A stretch of DNA of 51,866 nt from ARK-14 sp002899805 (GTDB taxonomy: Archaea; Thermoproteota; Thermoprotei_A; Sulfolobales; Fervidicoccaceae), in contig JBAMMC010000013.1 in NCBI GenBank assembly GCA_039793985.1, forward strand, positions 1 through 51,866, written 5' to 3'. This document shows positions 1 through 7,741 of this stretch, in pieces. Both the position numbers and the translations under genes were made by a program. The notes beneath the pieces are model-generated. The model had not been told where the DNA came from. It saw nothing but the letters and a program-made list of their open reading frames with translations, and did no database searches. The stretch's first letter is position 1, and every line of letters starts with the position of its first letter.

Positions 1-1201
1 CAACCCAAGCCCAATCGGCGTACTTTTTTGGTGTGTATCCCGCAGGCACAATGCTGTTGTATATATGCTTAACGTTATCCTTCTTCAGATTATCTTCGTT
101 ATAATCCAGGTTCCATGGCGGGTTGGCTATGACGTAATCAGCTTTATCGAACTGAGGGTTGCCCAAGCTGTCACCGTTGTATATGATGAAGTTCTCTATC
201 CCTCTTAAAATCATGTTGAGCTTTGCTATCGCTACCATCGCATCATTCCTTTCCTGCCCAACGAGAAGGAGGTCAGGCTCTTCGCCCTTTTTCTTTATAC
301 GGTTATATACCTCTATCAGCATGCCTCCCGAGCCGCATGCAGGATCCAAAACCCGGCTGCCGTTTTCAACATCTAGAACATCGACGATGAGCTTTATTAC
401 TTCATGCGGCGTGTAAACCTCGCCTTCCTTCGCCCTTGTGGGGGCAAAGTATGAGAGAATCCACTGGTATCCGTCGCCGAGGGCGTCGTATTCCAGATCT
501 GCAAAATCATATGAATTAAACAGCTGAACAAGCCCGTAGATTATGCGCGCATTCTCGTCTGAAATGTATCCATACAGGCCAAGCCTCTCAGAAAGCAGCT
601 TAAGGTCGTTGAGCTTATCGTTCATGTTGGATATTTTCGTTAACGCGTTTGCCAGCTCTTTTATCGTGTCTTCGCTCTTCGTTACTTCATGCCAAGTGTA
701 AAGCTTATTTTCTTCTTCATCGTACAGCTTTATGTATTCGCTGTTGGCGAGGACATAAGATTCCCTTTCGCCGTAACCCTGGGACCTGTACTCTTCGGCT
801 ATCTTGTTATAGCGGTCGCTTATTGACTTATAGAAGAGGAAGAGAAGGAGAATCCTATAATCAACCGCTGTCCTTATCAGGTCTGCGGCCCGTTTCAGCA
901 GTCTGAGAAGCTCGCCCTTATCTATTTTTTTGCTTACCTGTTTAGTAACGGCTAAAAGCTTGAACCTGTAAATGTTCTTCCTGCTGTCTTGGGGGTTTTC
1001 CTTAACCAAAATCAGCCCCGCGTCCCTAAGCGCTGAAAACAGCTTCCCTATGTTTTCAAGTTTCATGCCTTTTTTGTACAAAATATCTTCTGCTTCTTCC
1101 GTAGTAAACTCTTTGTCTCTCAGTTTTTCGAGCAAAATCAGGTATCTGATTTTTGCCCATTCTTCTAACTTTCCTACTGATTCCCAATTAACGTTCAACA
1201 T
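1..1201 (-). CDS. hsdM: Type I restriction-modification DNA methyltransferase subunit (HsdM), 3' end beyond window
   Basis: About 400 residues read from the ATG at 1201, behind a GAGGAGGGT ribosome site; the frame is open to the left edge, so the C-terminus is missing. The protein would methylate adenine N6 in the host DNA as part of an HsdRMS complex. SAM motif I DPACGSGG and catalytic motif NPPW are visible near residues 290 and 370. The usual HsdM helical N-domain starts only near residue 95. Residues 1-85 form an additional winged-helix-like module (…EAEDILYKKG…LFSALRDAGLI). A TATA-like TTATATA lies at 1216-1224. The DNA is richer in GC than the core genes, which fits transfer. HsdS and HsdR are not in the window and may lie to the left. 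Confidence 0.85.
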   Translation of the reverse strand, partial: MLNVNWESVGKLEEWAKIRYLILLEKLRDKEFTTEEAEDILYKKGMKLENIGKLFSALRDAGLILVKENPQDSRKNIYRFKLLAVTKQVSKKIDKGELLRLLKRAADLIRTAVDYRILLLFLFYKSISDRYNKIAEEYRSQGYGERESYVLANSEYIKLYDEEENKLYTWHEVTKSEDTIKELANALTKISNMNDKLNDLKLLSERLGLYGYISDENARIIYGLVQLFNSYDFADLEYDALGDGYQWILSYFAPTRAKEGEVYTPHEVIKLIVDVLDVENGSRVLDPACGSGGMLIEVYNRIKKKGEEPDLLLVGQERNDAMVAIAKLNMILRGIENFIIYNGDSLGNPQFDKADYVIANPPWNLDYNEDNLKKDNVKHIYNSIVPAGYTPKKYADWAWV

Positions 1202-1385
1202 TTACCCTCCTCAATATATAAGTATTAGATACTATAAAATGTTTTAGGGTACAGATTAAATAGAGCCTTATATAACATAATTGTGAAGCAAAAACGCGCA
1301 CAAATAAATGAAATCGATGCTTTAGGAGCATCTGCGCTTTTAAAAACTAGGCAAAACTTTCATTTTACCGTTTTAGGTGGTTAAA

Positions 1386-1625
1386 TTGGTCACAAATAAT
1401 TTTTCTATCACAAAAGAATTAATAAAAGAAGAATTTTCAGCTTTTGAACCTTTTGAAAAGAAATTTACCATTTATTATAGAAATCATATCAGAGACCTTC
1501 CCAGACAGCTTTCTGTTTAGTGGGAGCCGGAGCGAGGTGAGGACTCAGATAGGGGAGGCAGTGCCCCGCTTCTTGCGAAGAGGCTCGCCGAGGCGCTCGT
1601 TGAAGTGCTTGAGGAGCTCGGCTAG
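1386..1625 (+). pseudogene. Chimeric gene fragment with an in-frame TAG
   Basis: A TTG at 1386 behind TAGGTGG opens a 44-codon frame ending at TAG 1518-1520. The very same frame then continues for 34 more sense codons and ends at TAG 1623-1625, with a protein-like tail (…APLLAKRLAEALVEVLEELG). The first part is AT-rich with Lys/Glu/Phe codons. The second is GC-rich with Leu/Ala/Glu, so the TAG coincides with a change of composition. I read this as a junction of two decayed genes rather than stop-codon readthrough. A TATA-like TTTTAAAAAC near 1337-1346 could be the old promoter. No family recognised. Confidence 0.4.
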
Positions 1626-1754
1626 GCAGCGATCTGTCAGGCTTTCCTGATTTTTCAAACTCCTCTGCTCTCAGCGCATCTGGTGTCTGGCGGGAAGTGT
1701 TTCTCTCAGCGAAAAAAGGTTTGCAAGTACTTTATCCAACCGAGCTATCCCCAT
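1626..1754 (-). pseudogene. Broken gene start, unknown family
   Basis: On the minus strand an ATG at 1754 follows a TATA-like element (TTTTAAAAAT, about 1778-1790) at leaderless distance. It opens MGIARLDKVLANLFSLRE and stops at TGA 1671-1673 after 27 codons. A neighbouring frame continues with a coding-looking segment (LRAEEFEKSGKPDRSL) up to about 1626, so one frameshift would join them. Beyond that point the DNA belongs to the opposite-strand fragment. This looks like the 5' part of a lost gene in the integrated element. Function unknown. Confidence 0.3.
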
Positions 1755-1899
1755 GTTGCTAGCGTTGCAGTGTAGCTTTTTATTTTTAAAAGTTAGGTAA
1801 ACACACAGCGGTGTGTGACTTTTCAATATAAACTTTAGCAAATGACGCACTGATGCGCCTGCTGAAGCCTAAAAAGTGGAGTGGGCGCAATTCATCGCG

Positions 1900-1913
1900 C
1901 CGCCGGCCGGCGG
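1900..1913. repeat. 14-bp perfect GC palindrome
   Basis: CCGCCGGCCGGCGG is its own reverse complement and is the most GC-rich stretch of the intergenic graveyard. About 90 bp to the left, CACACAGCGGTGTGTG (1802-1817) is another short hairpin. These could be remains of a mobile element end, a recombination site or a transcription stop; the sequence alone does not decide. Confidence 0.5.
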
Positions 1914-1940
1914 ACTTAGAAGCTTGCCGTTTATTATGTC

Positions 1941-2042
1941 ATGAGCGAAAGAGAAAAAAGACGAATACATAACAGTGAAGATAAAGAAGAAAAACCTTGA
2001 AAAGTTCATTTCCACGCTTGAAAAGCTTGTAACGCTCCTTTG
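1941..2042 (+). pseudogene. Small broken gene, Lys/Glu-rich, frameshifted in an A run
   Basis: ATG at 1941 starts MSEREKR, but deleting one A from the A6 run at 1954-1959 restores a convincing peptide: after MSEREK comes DEYITVKIKKKNLEKFIST, followed by LEKLVTLL. The peptide then runs into DNA that is antisense to the integrase remnant (from about 2040), so its end is also lost. The short charged amphipathic content resembles small plasmid-borne DNA-binding proteins of archaea, but I cannot name a family. Two lesions, an indel and a junction, mark it as a pseudogene. Confidence 0.35.
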
Positions 2043-2406
2043 GGCAGCTCCTTCATTACGCTGCGCTTCAGGTTCGTCTTTATCCACGCGACCTCGGGCG
2101 AGAAGAGCTGGCTGGCGTCTAGCGCCCCAGTCCTGAGCCTTTGTAAAAGCGCTTCAGGATACCCTTGTAATCGTACTTCGTCCTAGGCTCGAAGTCGGAC
2201 TCGTTGATCCACCTCACAACGCTTTTGATGCCTTCTCTTTTCGCTTCTTTAAACTCCACGCCCATATGCAGCGTGATGTTGAGGAGCGTTGTCGCGTACT
2301 TCGCAATACGACTGGCGTTCAGGTCTTTGCGCTCCAGCTTGCCCAGGTACTCGAGCACCGATGCTAGCCTCCTTCTGTAGTCGTGTATATCTTCCTTGCC
2401 CATCAT
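2006..2406 (-). pseudogene. Tyrosine recombinase/integrase remnant (N-terminal part, frameshifted)
   Basis: ATG 2406 starts an intact 95-codon frame resembling the N-terminal core-binding domain of archaeal tyrosine integrases (KEDIHDYRRRLASVLEYLGK, RIAKYATTLLNITLHMGVEF, WINESDFEPRTKYDYKGILK). The frame ends at TAG after FYKGSGLGR. One base of slippage at about 2145 restores a continuation (SPEVAWIKTNLKRSVMKELP) that is typical of the same family, ending at TGA 2006-2008. The catalytic domain (R…H-x-x-R…Y) is absent. It starts 50 bp behind the 3' end of tRNA-Ser(GCU) and runs in the same direction, the usual position of an integrase in an element inserted into a tRNA gene. Inactive. Confidence 0.75.
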
Positions 2407-2455
2407 ATTATATATAAACTGAAATTTTTCTCAGACATAGAACTCTAAATAAGGA

Positions 2456-2539
2456 CGCCGGGGGCGGGATTTGAACCCGCGCGGGGTTTCCCCCACCGGC
2501 TTAGCAGGCCGGCGCCCTACCAGGCTGGGCGACCCCGGC
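2456..2539 (-). tRNA. tRNA-Ser(GCU)
   Basis: 84-nt class II tRNA. Acceptor GCCGGGG pairs with CCCCGGC, the anticodon loop is CUGCUAA with anticodon GCU, there is a long variable arm (GGGGGAAACCCC), T loop TTCAAAT, and discriminator G73 as expected for serine. No intron and no encoded CCA. Its 3' end faces the integrase remnant at 2406, so it is the probable attachment site of the island to the left. I did not find a second copy of its 3' end within 1-2455, so the far boundary is probably outside the window. Confidence 0.95.
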
Positions 2540-2596
2540 ACATCACTAGACTGACTTTCCTCTTATGATTTATAAAATTTAAATTCTTTTAATGTG

Positions 2597-3016
2597 TTAA
2601 CCATGGATTATTCTTATCATTCTCAGCATGAAGTCAATTATATCTCTTACAGATATCACCCCTACTGGCCTTCCATCTTCATCTACAACTGGCAAATGTC
2701 TCACGTTAATCTCCTTCATCCTCGCTAGTGCCTCTTCTATTGAATCTGTAGGTTTTGCCGTTACTGGATTCTCAGTCATTAGCTGCCAAACGGGGTATTC
2801 ACTAGCCAAATGAGACTTTCCAAGAGAGACTAAATATACTAGGTCTCTTTCGGTAACAATTCCTATCAACTTGCCACTATCATCGACAACTAGAACACTA
2901 CCTATTCTATTATTGAACATGAGCTTAGCTGCATCCTGAACCGAATCGTTTTTATGCACAGTTATTGGTGGCTTACTCATTATTGCCTCCACTGTACCTT
3001 TGCTCGATTTACTCAT
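2597..3016 (-). CDS. CBS-domain pair protein
   Basis: 139 residues consisting almost entirely of two CBS motifs (about 8-62 and 75-132; GSVLVVDDSGKLIGIVTERD and HLPVVDEDGRPVGVISVRD). Such tandem CBS modules form a Bateman fold that binds adenosine nucleotides and senses energy state. With no fused effector domain, the partner is unknown. It lies immediately downstream of the SRP RNA gene on the same strand (21 bp apart), and may be transcribed from the same direction. The product is likely cytosolic. Confidence 0.9.
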   Translation of the reverse strand: MSKSSKGTVEAIMSKPPITVHKNDSVQDAAKLMFNNRIGSVLVVDDSGKLIGIVTERDLVYLVSLGKSHLASEYPVWQLMTENPVTAKPTDSIEEALARMKEINVRHLPVVDEDGRPVGVISVRDIIDFMLRMIRIIHG

Positions 3017-3037
3017 ATATCTTCACCATATTTTTAT

Positions 3038-3340
3038 GCGGCTTCCCGCAGGAACAACCTATGCGGAGGAGGATTTCCCCCAGAATCATTCCCCTCGGTG
3101 ACCCGTGAACGCCGAGACCCGGGGACAGGTTGCTCCCTTCCGGGCCTGGCCAGTTTCCCCCGGTAAGAGGAGTCACACCAGCCCTCCAGCTGGTATGCCC
3201 CCTATCTCGACCCCACGGGGCGAGGTTCATCACTATCTGGGGATCCTTCCTCCGCTTCAGTTGCTCACTGCGGGATTACTGGCCCCCGCTTTACGCCCAC
3301 TTCGGGTTTTCAGGGAGGGCGAGCCCCTAGCCCTACCCGC
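3038..3340 (-). ncRNA. ffs: Signal recognition particle RNA (7S RNA)
   Basis: About 303 nt of GC-rich sequence in AT-rich surroundings. On the minus strand it contains the conserved SRP54-binding helix 8: GGGGGAAACTGGCCAGG, then CCCGGAAGGGAGCAACC with the GGAG/GCAA signature. Helix 5 arms are visible: GCGGAGGA pairs with TCCTCCGC, TCCCGCAG with CTGCGGGA, and GAGCAAC with GGTTGTTC. The ends GCGG/CCGC can close helix 1, as in archaeal SRP RNAs, which set the limits given (±10 nt). Its size is normal for archaea. It forms SRP with SRP19 and SRP54 to deliver membrane and secreted proteins. AT-rich DNA at 3341-3371 contains TATA-like stretches. Confidence 0.95.
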
Positions 3341-3400
3341 AATTTTTAATATATTATAACTGAAGCATTAAAACATTATCGCTTTAAGAACCATTTTGCT

Positions 3401-3679
3401 TTAGAAACTGCTTAACCTAGAGACGCTCTCTATCTCTAGATCATCCACACCATTTACTGACCTCAGCATCTCTTCGAGCTTATCGGTTCCACCCTCAGTT
3501 TCTTCGGGAAATGTTATATATAATTTGAGTGCAACATATCCAAAGGCGATGGGCTCTTCAGCAGCTCTCAGTATATGATATTCTTCAGGAAGAACTTTCC
3601 TGATCTCGTCGAGAAGCTTTCCTCTGTCCGCTTCACTATCGCTTGGATAAACCTTCACCGAAGCAAGAACTCTAGCCAT
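3401..3679 (-). CDS. ef1b: Translation elongation factor aEF-1 beta
   Basis: 92 residues, the normal length of the archaeal nucleotide exchange factor for EF-1 alpha, which promotes GDP release from EF-1A. Features are the N-terminal MARVLASVKVYPSDSEADRG, the central AFGYVALKLYITFPEE and the C-terminal acidic VNGVDDLEIESVSRL. The gene follows the zinc-ribbon gene (3695-3907) by 15 bp on the same strand, an archaeal arrangement conserved widely enough to support both calls. The reading frame is intact with an ATG start. Confidence 0.95.
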   Translation of the reverse strand: MARVLASVKVYPSDSEADRGKLLDEIRKVLPEEYHILRAAEEPIAFGYVALKLYITFPEETEGGTDKLEEMLRSVNGVDDLEIESVSRLSSF

Positions 3680-3694
3680 GTTGTTTCCACCCTT

Positions 3695-3907
3695 TCAAGG
3701 TCCAACGAAACCACAGACAGGACAGGTGTACTTGACTCCTTGTTTCCTGCATTTGCTGCATCTAATTATCTCTACTTTACCACAATTAGGGCATAGAAAT
3801 ATTACTGGTTTTTCATCAGGTGAAATTGTCCTTTTACAGCTTGTGCATATGCGTGTTTTTACAGTATCATGTAGACTCAACTTTGTAGATGGAAAGCTGG
3901 ACTGCAT
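3695..3907 (-). CDS. Zinc-ribbon RNA-binding protein (DUF1610 type)
   Basis: 70 residues with four CxxC-type knuckles (CTSC, CPNC, CSKC, CPVC), enough for two zinc sites, and little else. This small archaeal family sits next to aEF-1 beta in many genomes and has been proposed to bind RNA. The sequence here shows two ribbons between residues 20 and 67. It is the first gene of a two-gene unit with aEF-1 beta and is divergent from pth2, which starts at 3994. Confidence 0.88.
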   Translation of the reverse strand: MQSSFPSTKLSLHDTVKTRICTSCKRTISPDEKPVIFLCPNCGKVEIIRCSKCRKQGVKYTCPVCGFVGP

Positions 3908-3993
3908 CTTTTTCCCCTCTTTTGGTTACCTTTATTGGGTCTTGGCACAATCGTTAATAAATGTTTTAAAAATATATGACCTGGGAGATATAA

Positions 3994-4353
3994 TTGAAGC
4001 AAGTGATTGTTGCCAGAAAAGACCTAAATATGGGTGCTGGCAAGCTAGCTGTACAGGTAGCTCATGCTAGCGTTTCATGCATTCTAGAGATTTTCGACTC
4101 AGATAATAGGATATGGAAAGAATGGCTCAAGAATTGGATCAGAGAAGGACAGAAGAAAGTAGTAGTGAGAGTATACAGCCAGGACGAACTTGGCGTTATT
4201 TATGAGGAAGCGAAAAAGCAAGGCCTACCTGTCTCTTTCATAAATGATGCTGGTTTAACTCAGCTTGAACCAGGAACGGCGACCACCGTAGGAATTGGAC
4301 CAGCACCGGATGAGCTCATCGATAGAATAACTGGCAAACTAAAACTCTACTGA
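3994..4353 (+). CDS. pth2: Peptidyl-tRNA hydrolase Pth2
   Basis: 119 residues from a TTG start behind CTGGGAGAT, with a TATA-like TTTTAAAAATATATG 15-30 bp upstream. It hydrolyses peptidyl-tRNA released from stalled ribosomes. The family's active-site segment KQVIVARKDLNMGAGKLAVQ, the helix QVAHAS and the C-terminal GPAPDELIDRITG are all present, and the length is typical of archaeal Pth2. It is divergent from the zinc-ribbon/aEF-1 beta pair and convergent with the KH-domain gene at 4359. Confidence 0.95.
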   Translation: MKQVIVARKDLNMGAGKLAVQVAHASVSCILEIFDSDNRIWKEWLKNWIREGQKKVVVRVYSQDELGVIYEEAKKQGLPVSFINDAGLTQLEPGTATTVGIGPAPDELIDRITGKLKLY

Positions 4354-4358
4354 AATAA

Positions 4359-4877
4359 TCATTCTGGTCTGATTCTAGCGGGTGAACCGAGCATTTTCGA
4401 TAGTATTTCTTCTAAAACCTCGATTTTTGAAGGCAAAGATTTGACCTCATATCTGCTTATCCTTACAATATATTCAGTACTTCCATCTGGAAGCCAAACG
4501 GTATTGACTCCATTTATCCTCACTGGGCTCAGTAATTCGGCCGCAAGCCTCTTGAGATCTCCCGTTTGTTCAACTATCTGTACCCTCTTTCCGAGGATAT
4601 CACTGAGAGCTTTAGCTGCTTTTTTAAGAATTAATGTATCGGCTCCACCGCTTTTAACGATCACTACCACAAGATCTTTACCCACAATGGATCTAACGTA
4701 ACTTATTTCTTTCAGCTGTTTGAAATCCTTATCTTCTTCTAATTCTATCAATGATTTCATTACAGGAATTTCGTCCCTCAACACTTTACCACTATCAACT
4801 AGCCTTTGGCATCGAGGGCATAGTATGCCTGTCTTGACGCAGATGTAATCCAATGGTATCTTAACTATTTCAGACAC
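4359..4877 (-). CDS. Archaeal NusA-like KH/zinc protein (COG4031 type)
   Basis: 172 residues. The N-terminus carries a CxxC (LCPRCQ, about residues 19-24) after the typical crenarchaeal opening IPLDYICVKTG. The middle and C-terminus are KH-like (VVVIVKSGGADTLILKKAAK, GKRVQIVEQTGD, INGVNTVWLPDGSTEYIVRI). Relatives are annotated as transcription elongation factor NusA or predicted metal-binding protein; RNA binding is likely, while the precise role is not established. The GTG start at 4877 is embedded in the GGAGGTG ribosome site. It is convergent with pth2, 5 bp away. Confidence 0.8.
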   Translation of the reverse strand: MSEIVKIPLDYICVKTGILCPRCQRLVDSGKVLRDEIPVMKSLIELEEDKDFKQLKEISYVRSIVGKDLVVVIVKSGGADTLILKKAAKALSDILGKRVQIVEQTGDLKRLAAELLSPVRINGVNTVWLPDGSTEYIVRISRYEVKSLPSKIEVLEEILSKMLGSPARIRPE

Positions 4878-4996
4878 CTCCGCAACGGTTTTAAATGTCG
4901 ATCAGTTCAGCATACTTCAGGATCAAGCAAAGCTCTGAACTTTTTAATGGCTTATACAGATTAATATAAATAGTGATCTTTTAAATTATCCTTTTT

Positions 4997-5959
4997 TCAA
5001 AAACACACTCTTTCCGGTAAACATTTTCTATAGATCCATTCTTCATCATCTTTGAAGATCTCTCTAATAACTATTGAAGCATAACTGCCAGGTGGCATGA
5101 TGAGTGTCGCTATTATTTTTCCTCTAGATTCATAATTTCCAACTAACGGAGTATCTATGAAGAGAGGTCTAAATTGATTCTTCAAGAACTTTCTCGTAGT
5201 CATTTGTCTCAAAACTCCGAGTTCATTTGCCATTTCAATTGAACATTGATAATGCATCAAAGATACGTTAGTCTTTTTTAAAGCTTCCTCATATCCGTTT
5301 CCAAGTAATATACCCATTTTATTCTCGAAAACTCCCTTTGAAATTAATCTGGATAAGCATCTGTTGAAAATGTAGCTCTGAAGAGATTCCGCCAATATTC
5401 TGCCTCTCCAAGTTCTCGTGTTCAGTTTATTTTCATTCAATAGTTCTACAGCTATTTCATGGTTAAGGGGATGTTTTCTCCCAAACCTCTGATGACCATA
5501 AAAATTTGGAAAAATGGTGAGCTTTTTCAATTCTCTGAGAGTTTCATATACATTTTCATGTTTAGGGAATTTTATAGCGAAAAAGTTATGATCGAACCCT
5601 CCTTTTTTTGGCTTAAATAAAGTTCTTCCCATGTAAATGAGTTTGGCTTTCCCGCATATACATTCTTTTTCCCAACGGTCACTCAAAACAACTTTTTGAA
5701 CAGAAAGGGAATCGCTATCTTTCATCCCATAATAAAAAAATTCTCCTTTATATCCGAAATTCTTTAGAATTCTCTTTACTTTCTCGGTGGAAATTCCGCT
5801 TTTCACCAAATAGTAAGCGTGAAGATTTCCGCTTTCATGTGATGGAAGAAAAGATTTTTCAACTACTATAAAGTCTGAACATTTTTCCATGAAGTCCAGA
5901 GTTGGGGTCCTCGGAGTTTTCGTTAAAAGGGGGATCACACCTATATCTTCATATAGCAT
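4997..5959 (-). CDS. truD: tRNA pseudouridine(13) synthase TruD
   Basis: 320 residues, shorter than most archaeal TruD proteins. It isomerises U13 of tRNA to pseudouridine. Motif I is YYGMKDSDSLSVQKV, with the catalytic Asp at residue 81. Motif II is FPNFYGHQRFG, and motif III is LAESLQSYIFN. The insertion subdomain appears compact, which explains the length. The gene stands alone, with about 120 bp of AT-rich DNA on its downstream side and tRNA-Ala divergently upstream, 57 bp away. Confidence 0.93.
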   Translation of the reverse strand: MLYEDIGVIPLLTKTPRTPTLDFMEKCSDFIVVEKSFLPSHESGNLHAYYLVKSGISTEKVKRILKNFGYKGEFFYYGMKDSDSLSVQKVVLSDRWEKECICGKAKLIYMGRTLFKPKKGGFDHNFFAIKFPKHENVYETLRELKKLTIFPNFYGHQRFGRKHPLNHEIAVELLNENKLNTRTWRGRILAESLQSYIFNRCLSRLISKGVFENKMGILLGNGYEEALKKTNVSLMHYQCSIEMANELGVLRQMTTRKFLKNQFRPLFIDTPLVGNYESRGKIIATLIMPPGSYASIVIREIFKDDEEWIYRKCLPERVCF

Positions 5960-6015
5960 ACTTTCTCTCCATAATTAAATTTTAAAAACCTTGAATATTA
6001 AGGAAATAGTAGTGC

Positions 6016-6089
<74 letters not shown>

Positions 6090-6392
6090 CATATCTATTA
6101 CATTTATTGAACGTACTCCTTTCTGACGCTAAGTAAGATATCTCACAATTCAATCTTTTTTAAGATGGAGATGATAGATTCCTAAGCTTTTTTCTATGTT
6201 GTTTAAAACAAAAGCAATTATGTTCTCATTTAAATGGTAAATCTTCAGCTATTCTATTCATCCGGTAGGTAAATAACTCCACTCTTGAGGATGGAGTCTC
6301 TAATGTGTTAAGATGAAAGATATGTTATTATATTTGGTCATAATTAATTTTTAGTTAAATAAAAGAATTTCCCACTAAAAGTTGATGAATCT
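6090..6392. other. AT-rich intergenic region with one short hairpin
   Basis: 303 bp without a credible gene on either strand. It contains the inverted repeat ACTCCA…TGGAGT at about 6277-6297 (loop CTCTTGAGGA). TTTAGTTAAATAAAAG at 6350-6365 could be the promoter of the following gene. I tested it for a C/D box sRNA and did not find a C box with a paired D box. Confidence 0.5.
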
Positions 6393-6614
6393 ATGGGAGT
6401 AAAGGCCGGGGTAAAAGAACAGAGAATGGAGCAAGTAGGTGGGTATAGACTCACTTTCCTCTCATCTGAAAATGGAGATGTAATAGGGGTGATCATTGAG
6501 GGTCCAAAGTTTCCACGACCACTCTACATCCCCAAAACTCCCGGTTCTAAAGTGAACGTGAAAGTCCCTGATAATGTTAGAAAATTCCTTATTAAGGAAG
6601 GGTTCAACATTTAA
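6393..6614 (+). CDS. Conserved-looking small protein of unknown function
   Basis: 73 residues, basic, no cysteines and no membrane segment. The C-terminal half has a regular alternating pattern (YIPKTPGSKVNVKVPDNVRK) suggesting beta strands. It starts at ATG 6393 and ends 30 bp before the flavoprotein gene, so the two may be co-transcribed. The coding pattern (Gly/Val/Lys mix, no rare-codon runs) supports a real gene. I do not recognise the family. Confidence 0.65.
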   Translation: MGVKAGVKEQRMEQVGGYRLTFLSSENGDVIGVIIEGPKFPRPLYIPKTPGSKVNVKVPDNVRKFLIKEGFNI

Positions 6615-6644
6615 CCTTGTCTCCTTCAAAATGGGGTGATATTC

Positions 6645-7652
6645 TTGCGTTTTCTCAGATGTGAGCTGTCGAAATTACCTGAAAAAAACGGGAAAAAAAT
6701 CTCAATAATCGGAGCTGGACCTGCTGGGCTGGGGGCTGCTGGTTACCTTTTGTGTAAAGGTTATGAGGTAAAAATTTATGACGCGCATCCAGAGCCAGGG
6801 GGTCTTCTCCTTTTTGGAATACCTGACTATCGGCTCAACAAACAAGGTGTAAGAGACGGAGTAAAGGAATTGATTTCTAGCCAAAGGATAGAGATATTTA
6901 CGAATAAAATGGTCGGAAAAGACCTTGAATTGGAGGATACAATGGATGGTTCAGACGCTCTTCTAATATCAACTGGAACGCTTAGAACCAAAAGAATAGG
7001 GATTGCTTGTGAAGAATCGCCCTTTGTTCTTCCCTCTGTGGAATGGCTTATTGATTATCATAGGATAAAACTTGGATACAAACCGATGTTTGGATACGAG
7101 AGCTTTCTACTGAGAGAACCGGTTGGAATAATCGGAGGAGGGTTGACAGCGGCTGATGCTGCGCATGTATCAAATTTTGAGCTGAAATATAAAACAAAAA
7201 TAATATACAGAAGGACAAAAGATGTCGCCCCTATGGGAAAGGTTGAAGCTTCTAGATTGGAGAAAGGTGGAGTGGAATTTCTGGAAAACCTTTCTCCAAA
7301 AGAGTTTATTTGCGATGAGAAGAAGAACCTTCTGGGAGGTTTTTTCTATAGAACCTCTATGGTAGGCGGAAAAGGCAGAGAGGCAAAACTTATATATGGT
7401 GAGGTCGTGAGGGTCGACTTTTTCTCGGCAATAAATGCTGTTGGAGCGAAACCTACCCCTCCTGAAGGTTTAGAAAATTTGGGGATAGAACTCACTAGCG
7501 AAGGAACCATAAAAGTAGATAAGATGAATATGACTAACAGGAAGGGTATCTTCGCCGCCGGCGATGTGGTGGTCGGACCTTCGAAGATAGGCATAGCTCT
7601 GAAAAATGGAATTGATGCTGCTATAAACATAGATAATTTTCTGAGCCATTGA
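6645..7652 (+). CDS. FAD/NAD(P)-dependent oxidoreductase, GltD/NfnL-like
   Basis: About 335 residues. The first Rossmann motif is IIGAGPAGLGAAGYL with the family sequence EPGGLLLFGIPDYRL. The second nucleotide motif is GIIGGGLTAADAA, followed by YRRTKDVAP, and the FAD-closing motif is KGIFAAGDVVVGPS. These mark the glutamate-synthase small-subunit/sulfide dehydrogenase alpha superfamily. The N-terminal ferredoxin-like 4Fe-4S domain of GltD is missing, so it probably takes electrons from a separate partner not in the window. A GTG at 6636 lies inside the GGGGTGAT ribosome site, so TTG 6645 is the likelier start. Confidence 0.85.
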   Translation: MRFLRCELSKLPEKNGKKISIIGAGPAGLGAAGYLLCKGYEVKIYDAHPEPGGLLLFGIPDYRLNKQGVRDGVKELISSQRIEIFTNKMVGKDLELEDTMDGSDALLISTGTLRTKRIGIACEESPFVLPSVEWLIDYHRIKLGYKPMFGYESFLLREPVGIIGGGLTAADAAHVSNFELKYKTKIIYRRTKDVAPMGKVEASRLEKGGVEFLENLSPKEFICDEKKNLLGGFFYRTSMVGGKGREAKLIYGEVVRVDFFSAINAVGAKPTPPEGLENLGIELTSEGTIKVDKMNMTNRKGIFAAGDVVVGPSKIGIALKNGIDAAINIDNFLSH

Positions 7653-7741
7653 AATTGGAATCGGAAGAAAAGCAATAGTTATTTCTATCTTTCTATATAA
7701 AAAAGGATTAGGGTAAAACAAAAAATTTCACGTTCAGAGAG

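Noticed and set aside
1518..1520. TAG read as pyrrolysine
   Set aside because: The sequence composition changes at the codon, and no pyrrolysine tRNA or synthetase is visible in the window.
1869..2087. 72-codon minus-strand frame (MDKDEPEAQRNEG…)
   Set aside because: It is a shadow of the integrase remnant and of the opposite-strand fragment; Phe/Ser-rich with no coding character.
3009..3359. Several ORFs of 66-84 codons on both strands
   Set aside because: They fall within the SRP RNA gene; Pro/Gly/Arg-rich products are a by-product of its GC-rich helices.
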